Assembly (NCBI GenBank): GCA_001701075.1 | Contig: DAAK01000147.1 | Span: 1 to 14,387, forward strand | From: Bacteroidales bacterium GP3 | GTDB lineage: Bacteria > Bacteroidota > Bacteroidia > Bacteroidales > Muribaculaceae | DNA length: 14,387 bases | Direction: 5' to 3' | Shown: piece after piece, positions 1 through 6,650 of the stretch | How the letters are laid out: every line of letters starts with the position of its first letter | Position numbering within the stretch: the first letter of the stretch is position 1 | Notes under the pieces: model-generated | The model's database searches: none | The model's input: the letters and a program-made list of their open reading frames with translations, nothing else | What the model was told of the DNA's origin: nothing | Translations under genes and position numbers: made by a program

Positions 1-70
1 AGTATTCATAATATCATATTTTAGAGGAGGGAGCAATAAACCAAATCAACATATTCACCCAATTATAACG

Positions 71-102
71 CAAAATTACGATTTTATAGACAAATTTGCA
101 AG
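71..102 (-). promoter_or_regulatory. Bacteroidota-type promoter pointing left, out of the window
   Basis: Read on the minus strand there is a TAATTTTG box (78 down to 71), matching the Bacteroidota -7 consensus TAnnTTTG. A CTTG (102 down to 99) sits exactly 20 bases upstream, a 3-of-4 match to the -33 TTTG. Transcription would start near position 64 and run off the left edge, so a minus-strand gene probably begins just left of position 1. The rest of 1-153 is AT-rich and shows no gene. Confidence 0.45.
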
Positions 103-153
103 TGTTTTTTAATATTTTTTATAATTAAATTGGGAATTAAGTAGGGAGTGGAG

Positions 154-843
154 TCAGACGGTGACGCAGATAGAGAGTAGATAGAGGCGGCAGTCGGGGA
201 CGGCATCTGTTATTTCGGAGGCCAGAGCACGAAGGGTGGACCCAGTGGTGCACACATCGTCGATCAACACAAGGCCCTTGCCTTGCAATGCGACGGGGTC
301 GGCAACACGGAATGAGCCCGAAAGATTGGCAAGACGTTGCTCAAGTGTCATAGCTGTCTGAGTCTTATGAGAACGTGTGGCCTCTATCACGTTGACAACA
401 GGAAGACCTGTGGATAAACTAAGGCCATCCGCTATTAAGTCGGCTTGATTATAACCGCGTTTAGCTTTCTTCCACCAATGCATCGGGACAGCTGAAATGC
501 AGTCTGCTCCAGAAAAAAAGCCTGCCATGTTGAGTTCTTGACCTACAATCTCACCCAGCCGACGCCCGACTGAAGGGAAATGACGGTATTTCATGTCGTG
601 GATGGCGGCTGCAAGTTCAGAATTGCGGGAATATATGAAATGCCCCGTGGCGCGGACAAAAGGGACGATACCTGCAAAACGCCGCTCCATGGGATTAAGG
701 GGCATAAGATGATAGAGAGAACGCGGAAGAGTCTCGATGCAACGCACACAGAAAACATCCTCTGAGTCTCTAAGCCTGCCTCCACAAATATGGCAAGTAC
801 GAGGCAGGAAAAAATCAGCTATGTCTTTTAAGATTTGGCGCAT
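154..843 (-). CDS. comF: ComF family phosphoribosyltransferase-like protein
   Basis: This 229-residue protein has the two-part ComF layout. An N-terminal four-cysteine zinc-finger-like segment (C17, C20, C32, C35) is followed by a type I phosphoribosyltransferase fold. The PRPP-binding loop is clear as LIDDVCTTGST (193-203), and the KRGYNQADLIA stretch (128-138) is typical of the family. ComF proteins are cytoplasmic and linked to DNA uptake in naturally competent bacteria. Many relatives in non-competent bacteria have no proven reaction, so competence should not be assumed here. The ATG at 843 lies inside the end of recX, a 16-base overlap that suggests translational coupling. Length is normal for the family and the frame is intact. 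Family assignment is secure, cellular role is not. Confidence 0.9.
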   Translation of the reverse strand: MRQILKDIADFFLPRTCHICGGRLRDSEDVFCVRCIETLPRSLYHLMPLNPMERRFAGIVPFVRATGHFIYSRNSELAAAIHDMKYRHFPSVGRRLGEIVGQELNMAGFFSGADCISAVPMHWWKKAKRGYNQADLIADGLSLSTGLPVVNVIEATRSHKTQTAMTLEQRLANLSGSFRVADPVALQGKGLVLIDDVCTTGSTLRALASEITDAVPDCRLYLLSICVTV

Positions 844-1298
844 ATGGCTCGCATAGCTAAGATTATGAGTTGAGATTCGAATCCTCGAGAGGCCAGATGG
901 CGATAAATTTTCTGGCGATCTTTGACATCTGTCAGATCAAGGGACCTTGCTTTGGCATGCAGCACTTTATCGAGAGTTTCGGCATACTCTTTTTCAGGAA
1001 TGTATCCTAATGCTTGGGAAATGATGGCATCGGACATTCCTTTGGCACGAAGCCCCATTCTTACTTTCATCCTCCCCCACGCTGAGAAACGGACCTTATC
1101 GACAGCATAGGCCCGGGCATATCGGGCATCGTCGATATATTTGTTGGCGCAAAGATACGTAAGCATTTTCTCAGCCTCATCGGCAGAGAAACCTTGCTTC
1201 AGTATTTTTGCCCGAATGTCTGCACTACATTGTTCGGCACCGGCACAAAGTCCGGCCATGCGGACAAGCATTTCTTCGGCGGTGGGTCGTCTTTTCAT
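828..1298 (-). CDS. recX: RecX family regulator of RecA
   Basis: This 156-residue basic, helix-rich protein matches RecX, which binds RecA filaments in the cytoplasm and limits recombinase activity. The signature is YIDDARYARAY (54-64), followed by W74-G75 and the MGLRAKGM stretch (81-88). A third RecX-like helical repeat with HLASRGFES lies near residues 134-142. The length is typical. Translation starts at the ATG at 1298, immediately followed by a Lys-Arg-Arg tail. The gene ends inside comF (16-base overlap), so the two are probably co-transcribed. It sits near prmC but is oriented away from it, with the tRNA and its duplicated debris between. I see no convincing Bacteroidota -7/-33 pair just upstream, so the operon start is unclear. 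Confidence 0.92.
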   Translation of the reverse strand: MKRRPTAEEMLVRMAGLCAGAEQCSADIRAKILKQGFSADEAEKMLTYLCANKYIDDARYARAYAVDKVRFSAWGRMKVRMGLRAKGMSDAIISQALGYIPEKEYAETLDKVLHAKARSLDLTDVKDRQKIYRHLASRGFESQLIILAMRAICAKS

Positions 1299-1385
1299 TT
1301 GCTTCAGAAATTATAACTCTAAGCCAGAGAAGTTGTATTAGACGAGTAAGGCGCTCAAGGGAAGAGTCAGGTGCTCTGGCAATAC

Positions 1386-1412
1386 AAAAAATAGCCGACA
1401 TTACTGCCGGCT
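1386..1412 (-). terminator. Intrinsic terminator, duplicated copy
   Basis: On the minus strand AGCCG (1412-1408) pairs with CGGCT (1397-1393) across a 10-base loop. One A and then a run of six T (1391-1386) follow, the form of a Rho-independent terminator. It repeats the terminator next to the intact tRNA and lies just upstream of recX, so it would stop read-through from the tRNA into recX. Confidence 0.65.
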
Positions 1413-1427
1413 TTCCTTGAGGAACAG

Positions 1428-1494
1428 TGGTCCCACTCGGGCTTGAACCAAGGACTCCCTGCCAAATGATGGACACGGAGAGTCAGGTGCTCTG
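1428..1494 (-). pseudogene. Decayed tRNA fragment (anticodon region disrupted)
   Basis: Read on the minus strand, 1494-1480 copies the D-arm and anticodon-stem 5' part of the neighbouring tRNA. Positions 1461-1428 copy the anticodon-stem 3' end, variable loop, T-arm, acceptor 3' strand and discriminator A. The anticodon is gone, replaced by 18 unrelated bases (1462-1479), and the 5' acceptor strand is absent. It cannot fold as a tRNA and should not be annotated as functional. Confidence 0.85.
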
Positions 1495-1501
1495 GCAATA
1501 C

Positions 1502-1527
1502 AAAAATAGCCGACATTACTGCCGGCT
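1502..1527 (-). terminator. Intrinsic terminator of the tRNA gene
   Basis: The minus strand carries AGCCG (1527-1523), a 10-base loop, CGGCT (1512-1508), then A and TTTTT (1506-1502). It lies 14 bases past the tRNA 3' end, where a tRNA terminator is expected. The identical stem at 1393-1412 is its duplicated copy. Confidence 0.7.
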
Positions 1528-1541
1528 TCCTTGAGGAACAG

Positions 1542-1615
1542 TGGTCCCACTTGGGCTTGAACCAAGGACTCCCTGATTATGAGTCAGGTGCTCTGACCAA
1601 CTGAGCTATAGGACC
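1542..1615 (-). tRNA. tRNA with CAU anticodon (Met elongator or Ile2)
   Basis: A complete 74-base cloverleaf is visible on the minus strand. The acceptor stem GGTCCTA/TGGGACC forms 7 pairs (one G-T wobble), with discriminator A at 1542. The anticodon stem CCTGA/TCAGG encloses the loop CTCATAA, placing anticodon CAT at 1581-1579. The T-arm CTTGG/CCAAG has the loop TTCAAGC. CCA is not encoded and would be added after transcription. CAU decodes Met. If the first base is modified to lysidine by TilS, the tRNA instead reads AUA Ile. The sequence alone does not settle which, though it does not look like an initiator. A strong promoter and a terminator flank it as a single-gene unit. Confidence 0.93.
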
Positions 1616-1632
1616 TGCGCGTTTTGCGACTG

Positions 1633-1664
1633 CAAAGTTAGATATATTTTTTCGATTTTGCAAA
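1633..1664 (-). promoter_or_regulatory. Bacteroidota promoter for the tRNA gene
   Basis: On the minus strand TTTG (1664-1661) is followed by exactly 20 bases and TAACTTTG (1640-1633), a perfect match to the Bacteroidota TTTG/TAnnTTTG promoter. The tRNA 5' end lies 17 bases downstream, leaving a short leader for RNase P to remove. Confidence 0.85.
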
Positions 1665-1694
1665 TATTCCAATGATTTTTTTGAAAAAATTGAT

Positions 1695-1702
1695 TAATTT
1701 TG
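1695..1702 (+). promoter_or_regulatory. Probable -7 box for prmC
   Basis: TAATTTTG fits the TAnnTTTG consensus 40 bases before the prmC ATG. No good TTTG lies 19-21 bases upstream, so the -33 element is weak. It is divergent from the tRNA promoter. Confidence 0.45.
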
Positions 1703-1742
1703 TAGTTCTGATAATAGTGGGAAATAGTCATTAGAAATTATC

Positions 1743-2597
1743 ATGACAGTAAGAGAAGAATTATTGGAAATCAGAAGCAGATTGAACGGAATCTACGACC
1801 ATCGTGAGCGTGAGGCCGTTATACTACTCATATTTGCCTATGTCAAAAGCTGGAGTAGAGTCGATCTCATTATAAATGAAGGCAAGCAACTCTCTGATTT
1901 AGCCAAAAACGAAATAGACCGCATTGTCGACCGGCTCATACTCGGCGAACCAATTCAATACATCACCGGCGATGCACGATTTTTCGGCATGGACTTCAAA
2001 GTGCGTCCCGGTGTCCTCATTCCACGTCCTGAAACAGAGGAACTCGTAGACTGGATACTGAAAGATGCCTCAGACGTGTCTGATCTTTCCATTCTCGACA
2101 TTGGGACAGGCTCCGGATGCATCGCCATATCTCTCGCGAGAAACCTCCCATTTCCGAATGTCACAGCAATAGACTTCAGCGATACGGCTCTTGCTCAGGC
2201 AAAAGAAAATGCCAAGATTCTAAACGCAAAAGTGACTTTCATAAAAGCCGATATGTACACTTTTGAGGCAGCCCCACAATCTCTCGACATCATCGTCAGC
2301 AATCCCCCTTACATTGCCCCGGATGAGAAAGCCGAGATGGAAGTCCGTGTCAAGGATTTCGAACCTGCGGAAGCTCTTTTTGTAGAAGCTGACGACCCCA
2401 TAAAACCATACAAGAGGATAGAGGCTATCGCTGAAGAAAGTCTGAAGCCTAAAGGGAGCGTCTATCTTGAACTGAATCCGCGTTTTGCCGACGAAGTAAA
2501 GAAATATTTTGAATCAAAAGGATGGGGCGATATCGACCTACGCATTGACTCATACGGAAAAAAAAGATTCCTTCGAGCCACTGCAAAAACATATTAG
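1743..2597 (+). CDS. prmC: PrmC/HemK peptide chain release factor N5-glutamine methyltransferase
   Basis: This 284-residue cytoplasmic enzyme transfers a methyl group from S-adenosylmethionine to the glutamine of the GGQ motif in release factors RF1 and RF2, tuning translation termination. The sequence shows the small N-terminal helical domain (about 1-75) and the PRPETEELVDW motif (95-105). The SAM-binding loop is LDIGTGSGCIAI (118-129). The catalytic NPPY motif is at 187-190, which separates PrmC from small-molecule methyltransferases. Length is normal and all motifs are intact. The ATG at 1743 is the first start and is preceded by an AT-rich leader with little Shine-Dalgarno match, as is usual in this phylum. 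GH20 follows after 50 bases with no terminator visible between, so read-through is possible. Confidence 0.95.
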   Translation: MTVREELLEIRSRLNGIYDHREREAVILLIFAYVKSWSRVDLIINEGKQLSDLAKNEIDRIVDRLILGEPIQYITGDARFFGMDFKVRPGVLIPRPETEELVDWILKDASDVSDLSILDIGTGSGCIAISLARNLPFPNVTAIDFSDTALAQAKENAKILNAKVTFIKADMYTFEAAPQSLDIIVSNPPYIAPDEKAEMEVRVKDFEPAEALFVEADDPIKPYKRIEAIAEESLKPKGSVYLELNPRFADEVKKYFESKGWGDIDLRIDSYGKKRFLRATAKTY

Positions 2598-2647
2598 AAA
2601 GAGATAATGACAGACATATAATTGAAGAAACTGAAATTTAAGGAATT

Positions 2648-4276
2648 ATGACTGGACGAGGATTTATCAGGAACTTTTTTGTTGGAATGATGGCTATGAT
2701 GCCGTTGTATGTAATGGGGTTGGGAAAGGCTGATTATGAAGTAGTCCCCATTCCCAGAAGCATGGAACTGAAGGATGGCAAACCTTTCGTACTCGACTCA
2801 AACACGACAATCGCTTGCGGTGCAGATGACCCTTCTTTACAAAGGAATGCGGAGATGCTTGCGAGATATATCAAAGACATAACTGGTCTTGACATAGAAG
2901 TTAATAATAAAGTTACTAATGTTGGCAAACAAATAGTGTTGTCAACTGGGCTATCAAACACCAATCCAGAAGGATATAAGATAACGGTAACTCCAGATAA
3001 GATTGAGATTGAGGGTGCTTCGGCTGCTGGAAATTTCTATGGTATACAGACCCTCAGAAAGTCAATACCCGCTGATAATAAAGGTTCAGTAGAGTTTCCT
3101 CCTGTAACTATCAATGATTATCCGGAATTTGGCTATCGTGGGGCTCATCTTGATGTAGCACGCCATTTCTTTCCTGCCGACAGCGTGAAGACCTACATTG
3201 ACATGATGGCGCTACATAACATGAACCGTCTTCATTGGCACCTCACCGACGACCAAGGATGGCGACTCCCACTGAAAAAGCATCCGGAACTTATAACAAA
3301 AGGTTCAGTGAGACGCGGCACATGTATCGGCAAGGATTTCAGCAGCTGCGACTCAATTCCATATGGTGGATTCTACACTCCAGCTGAAATACAAGAGGTG
3401 ATAGACTATGCGGCCGACCATTACATCACCATAATTCCTGAAATTGACCTTCCTGGACATATGCTTGCGGCACTAACCGCTCACCCGGATTTAGGGTGCA
3501 CTGGTGGTCCTTACGAGCTATGGACAATATGGGGAGTATCTGAAGATGTATTGTGTGCAGGCAATGACGGCGTCTATCAACTTCTGGAAGATGTGCTTAC
3601 CGAAGTAGCAGAGATTTTTCCTTCAGAATATATACACATAGGGGGAGATGAGTGTCCGAAAGACCGTTGGAAAGAGTGCCCGAAATGTCAAGCAAAGATA
3701 GAGGAGCTTCAGCTAAAAGATGATGAGAATTCATCGAAGGAAGACAAGTTGCAAAGCTATGTGATGAGTTTTGCCTCAGATGTACTCACCAAGCATGGCA
3801 AGAAGATAATAGGATGGGATGAAATATTAGAAGGAGGATTGCCCGATAATGCAATCGTCATGTCGTGGCGTGGAGCAGCCGGCGGCCAAGCCGCAGCAGA
3901 AATGGGACATGATGCCATAATGACTCCCTACACTCATTATTATCTGGACTATTATCAATCACAAGACACTGAAAATGAACCATTGGCAATTGGTGGCTAC
4001 ATACCATTGAGCAAAGCCTATTCATTTGAGCCTTTTAATGGCATCGCACCTGAGAACCAACATCATATTTTGGGAGTACAGGCCAACCTATGGACAGAAT
4101 ACATCCATACCTTCGATCATCTTCAATATATGGCACTTCCTCGCTGGGCGGCACTCTCGGAAGTACAATGGTCGATACCCTCCACCCGTAATTTCGAAGC
4201 TTTCAAGAAGCGTCTCTCGCGTCTTCTTACCCATTACAGCCTCAATGGCTACAACTATTCTTATCGCCAGGAATAA
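2648..4276 (+). CDS. Secreted GH20 beta-N-acetylhexosaminidase
   Basis: This 542-residue exo-hydrolase should remove terminal beta-linked N-acetylglucosamine or N-acetylgalactosamine from glycans. It starts with a signal peptide (about 1-28, hydrophobic Met-rich core, no lipobox cysteine), so it is likely periplasmic or exported. An N-terminal GH20b-type domain (about 30-150) precedes the catalytic TIM barrel. In the barrel, HWHLTDDQGWR (196-206) lines the active site, and HIGGDE contains the catalytic Asp334-Glu335 pair that supports substrate-assisted catalysis. The C-terminus closes with the GH20 tryptophan-rich barrel end (NLWTEY) and has no added binding domain, so it is a compact member. 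It lies 50 bases behind prmC. A perfect hairpin follows its stop codon. Sugar preference and natural source (host mucin, N-glycan or bacterial wall) cannot be told from sequence. Confidence 0.95.
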   Translation: MTGRGFIRNFFVGMMAMMPLYVMGLGKADYEVVPIPRSMELKDGKPFVLDSNTTIACGADDPSLQRNAEMLARYIKDITGLDIEVNNKVTNVGKQIVLSTGLSNTNPEGYKITVTPDKIEIEGASAAGNFYGIQTLRKSIPADNKGSVEFPPVTINDYPEFGYRGAHLDVARHFFPADSVKTYIDMMALHNMNRLHWHLTDDQGWRLPLKKHPELITKGSVRRGTCIGKDFSSCDSIPYGGFYTPAEIQEVIDYAADHYITIIPEIDLPGHMLAALTAHPDLGCTGGPYELWTIWGVSEDVLCAGNDGVYQLLEDVLTEVAEIFPSEYIHIGGDECPKDRWKECPKCQAKIEELQLKDDENSSKEDKLQSYVMSFASDVLTKHGKKIIGWDEILEGGLPDNAIVMSWRGAAGGQAAAEMGHDAIMTPYTHYYLDYYQSQDTENEPLAIGGYIPLSKAYSFEPFNGIAPENQHHILGVQANLWTEYIHTFDHLQYMALPRWAALSEVQWSIPSTRNFEAFKKRLSRLLTHYSLNGYNYSYRQE

Positions 4277-4284
4277 AACAGGGA

Positions 4285-4319
4285 TAAAAAAGGAGTGGAC
4301 TTGTCTGGTGTCCACTCCT
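4285..4319 (-). terminator. Perfect 10-bp hairpin with U-tract on the minus-strand side
   Basis: AGGAGTGGAC (4291-4300) pairs perfectly with GTCCACTCCT (4310-4319) across a 9-base loop. On the plus strand no T-run follows. On the minus strand the stem runs straight into TTTTT (4290-4286), so the terminator form points leftward. It begins 14 bases after the GH20 stop and may still protect or end the GH20 message. Its polarity is odd because no minus-strand gene is seen upstream. Confidence 0.5.
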
Positions 4320-4585
4320 CTGAAGCGCAAGCTAAGCATTAGATAAAGTGCATATAAGCTTATGGTTGAATTTTTAAGTGCAATGCAACAATAAGACTTT
4401 TGTCTATTTTTGATATGCAAAAGTATAAAAATTATTTCTATAAAAAAACCGGACAAAATGCATTTTTTATCCAAATGGGCAATTACCGAAGATAACAAGG
4501 CTAAAAAAGCTACTGAGCAGACAAAAATATTATATCAAAAAGTCGAAACCTGCTCACAAAAGTTCAAGAAATCAGCAAAAATGAT

Positions 4586-4593
4586 TAATTTTG
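4586..4593 (+). promoter_or_regulatory. Probable -7 box for the two-component operon
   Basis: TAATTTTG matches the Bacteroidota TAnnTTTG box and lies 29 bases before the kinase ATG, implying a leader of roughly 20 bases. The -33 position (about 4562-4566) has only a poor match. Confidence 0.5.
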
Positions 4594-4622
4594 CAAACTA
4601 AATCAAAGAATCGCCCATATCC

Positions 4623-6650
4623 ATGGATGCCATATTACGTAAAAACAAAAGATCATATACCACTATCATATTTGCAATTTCGGCAATATTGCTGTCGACG
4701 TTCTCATCATGCCACGATAAAAGAAACGTCAGCACTAAGAACCCTGATATCACCGAGATCAACGACACTCTGCGCTCCGGGAATATAGATAAAGCAATAG
4801 AAATGACCGATTCGCTAAAGAGACTGGCACTTAGAAAAGGTGATTCACTATTGTGGAGCGAAGCTATGGTGCAGCAAGGTGTAAATGCATACTATCAAGG
4901 GAATCCACCTCTATTGCTTGCATCATCTGATTCGGCTATATCATGGCTTGAAAGACGCAAGCCGTCGAAAGAGCGTGCAAGGATCCTCGCCAAGGCTTAT
5001 CAGACTCATGGTGCATATTATGACCAATATTACTTCAATCCGGATTCATCTGCCATATATTTCCGCAAGGCCGTAGATAACGTAGAATATTCAGGGATTA
5101 GGGAAGACTTGCCACAGGCATATAGCAACTATGCCAACGCAATGCGAATGGCAGCTTCACTTGACAGTGCAGCTTTCTATTATCATCGTGCGATCACTAC
5201 GGCTGATTCTCTTGGACTTAACACCATACATTATATTCCTCTATATAATGGAATAGCTTCTGTGCTTACCGATATGCGCGACTTCAACAACAGTTCATAC
5301 TGGTGGAATAAATCCATGGGTATTCTGGAATCAATGGGACAATATGATAAATTCAATACGCTCACTGGCTATGGCAACGACCTTTACTATAAGGAAGACT
5401 ATGACGCAGCAAACAAAGTTTTCATCCGACTCAGGAAGATGCTGGATTCAGTGCCGGGAGCCAGATGGGAGACAATGTTCACTGATGTGAATCTCGCTGA
5501 CACTTATTTAAGGATCGGGGAAACAGCCAAAGCTACTGAGATGCTTGATTCCACTGCTAATTATTTCTCTGAAGAGCAACCAAATCCCACGGTAATGTCA
5601 TACATACACACGCTACAGATTATGGCAGCAGCCGCAAACGGGGAGTATGAATATGGCATCAATTTAGCACAATCACATCCGGAAGCAGACACGCTAAGGC
5701 TTGAGCAGCACCTGGCACGCCTCAAGGCTATGGAAAATTTGTATAACAGTGTCGGTAACCATAGACTTGCTTATACTACGAGATGCAGATATGAGCATCT
5801 TAACGATTCCTTGCGCTCCTATAAGTTGAGCCAGCAAATCTCAGCATTGAACGCACAATATAAGCGCGACCGTCGCATCCTTGATCTTGAAGCCGGGAAT
5901 ACCAGACAACAGGCACGAATATATAAGCTTATGGCTGCCGTTGCCATATCAGTGGCTATGATCATAGGACTTATTTTACTTTTTGTCATAAGACGCGCGA
6001 ATATTAAGCGCAGAGAAGAACGACTGATGAAAAAGATAATAAGTCTCAGGCAGGAAAATCTCCGAAACCGTGTGACTCCACATTTTATCTACAATGCACT
6101 CAACCATGAGCTATACAATGAGAAAAAGGGGGAACCCTCGCATCTTGATGCTTTGGTGCATCTCATAAGACGGCAACAGCTGATCGCATCTGAAATCCTC
6201 ATACCATTTTCAGAAGAACTGAAGTTCACAGAAGACTATATAAGCGTAATCAGCGACAACGGACGAGATTCTTTCAAATATAAATATAGTATCGAAGAAG
6301 GAATCAACTCTGATTTCCTTTTCCCTGCGATGACACTCCAGATTCTCGTAGAAAATGCTTTCAAACATGGATTCTCGACACTTAAGCCGGGGGAAGAAAG
6401 GGAACTACGCATTTCTGTCAGACGCGATGCAGACAAACGGATTGAAGTGAGCGTTTTCAACAACTGCGGCTCAGCAACATCCAGTGCAGAGAAAGGAGGC
6501 ACAGGGCTACATGTGCTCATAGAGACAATCCGCCTGATCAACGAGATGAATAGGGAGCAAACAGCTTTCAATCTTGACACTAATGCAGAATATGATGGAC
6601 AACCAGGCTATAATGCTACTATAATCATTCCAGACAATCTTAAAGCATGA
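4623..6650 (+). CDS. TPR-domain periplasmic sensor histidine kinase (His_kinase/LytS-type)
   Basis: This 675-residue membrane kinase should sense a signal outside the inner membrane and phosphorylate the adjacent regulator. The N-terminus (1-30) is a hydrophobic export segment ending in FSSC at Cys30, a possible but non-ideal lipobox. Residues about 35-430 are helical repeats rich in Tyr and Ala with A-x-x-Y/F-Y patterns, consistent with a TPR-type periplasmic sensor. One clear membrane helix spans 436-456, followed by a basic coiled-coil linker. The phosphoacceptor region TPHFIYNALN contains His487. The ATP-binding N-box LVENAFKHG has Asn578, and the glycine box is GTGL (626-629). Its stop overlaps the next start by ATGA, so kinase and regulator are translationally coupled. 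The ligand is unknown. The nearby glycan enzymes make a sugar-related signal possible, but that is inference. Confidence 0.9.
   Translation: MDAILRKNKRSYTTIIFAISAILLSTFSSCHDKRNVSTKNPDITEINDTLRSGNIDKAIEMTDSLKRLALRKGDSLLWSEAMVQQGVNAYYQGNPPLLLASSDSAISWLERRKPSKERARILAKAYQTHGAYYDQYYFNPDSSAIYFRKAVDNVEYSGIREDLPQAYSNYANAMRMAASLDSAAFYYHRAITTADSLGLNTIHYIPLYNGIASVLTDMRDFNNSSYWWNKSMGILESMGQYDKFNTLTGYGNDLYYKEDYDAANKVFIRLRKMLDSVPGARWETMFTDVNLADTYLRIGETAKATEMLDSTANYFSEEQPNPTVMSYIHTLQIMAAAANGEYEYGINLAQSHPEADTLRLEQHLARLKAMENLYNSVGNHRLAYTTRCRYEHLNDSLRSYKLSQQISALNAQYKRDRRILDLEAGNTRQQARIYKLMAAVAISVAMIIGLILLFVIRRANIKRREERLMKKIISLRQENLRNRVTPHFIYNALNHELYNEKKGEPSHLDALVHLIRRQQLIASEILIPFSEELKFTEDYISVISDNGRDSFKYKYSIEEGINSDFLFPAMTLQILVENAFKHGFSTLKPGEERELRISVRRDADKRIEVSVFNNCGSATSSAEKGGTGLHVLIETIRLINEMNREQTAFNLDTNAEYDGQPGYNATIIIPDNLKA

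Larger units (their letters stand above)
1364..1595 (-). repeat. Imperfect tandem repeat of tRNA 3' half plus terminator
   Basis: Two direct units, 1364-1479 and 1480-1580, start with the same 15-mer GAGTCAGGTGCTCTG, which recurs at 1581-1595 inside the intact tRNA. Each unit holds, in plus-strand order, a D-arm/anticodon-stem fragment, a terminator hairpin, and the tRNA 3' half. The units differ by two one-base indels (A-run and T-run), a C/T change in the T-arm, and 18 bases (1462-1479) replacing 5 bases of the anticodon arm (1576-1580). The structure looks like unequal duplication of the tRNA locus followed by decay. Confidence 0.85.
4277..4622. other. 346-base gene-free stretch between GH20 and the sensor kinase
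   Basis: The region is AT-rich and has no convincing coding frame. The short reading frames here lack family resemblance and proper start context. It holds the 10-base-pair hairpin at 4291-4319 and the kinase -7 box near 4586. TAnnTTTG-like boxes also occur at 4405-4412 (plus, TATTTTTG) and 4418-4425 (minus, TACTTTTG), but neither has a -33 partner at the right distance. Confidence 0.6.

Noticed and set aside
1225..1476. An 83-codon minus-strand frame over the tRNA fragment and recX start
   Set aside because: It is made of decayed tRNA sequence, a terminator hairpin and an out-of-frame part of recX, so it is not a real gene.
1364..1595. The tRNA-linked repeats as attachment sites of an integrated element
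   Set aside because: No integrase or element-like cargo lies between or beside the copies. The units include the terminator and internal tRNA parts with indels, which fits local tandem duplication better. The idea stays only as a remote alternative.
4391..4412. Small hairpin AGAC-TTTT-GTCT followed by ATTTTTG as a plus-strand terminator
   Set aside because: Only four base pairs form, too weak to support a terminator call.
4088..4498. A 136-codon minus-strand frame overlapping the end of GH20 and the following gap
   Set aside because: Half of it is antisense to conserved GH20 sequence and the rest is AT-rich spacer. It shows no domain and contains the terminator-like hairpin, so it is not supported as a gene.
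4352..5934. The 14-mer ATATAAGCTTATGG at 4352-4365 and again at 5921-5934
   Set aside because: One copy is in a spacer and the other inside kinase coding sequence. A single shared 14-mer is not surprising by chance in a 14-kb window of this composition, and the flanks do not match.
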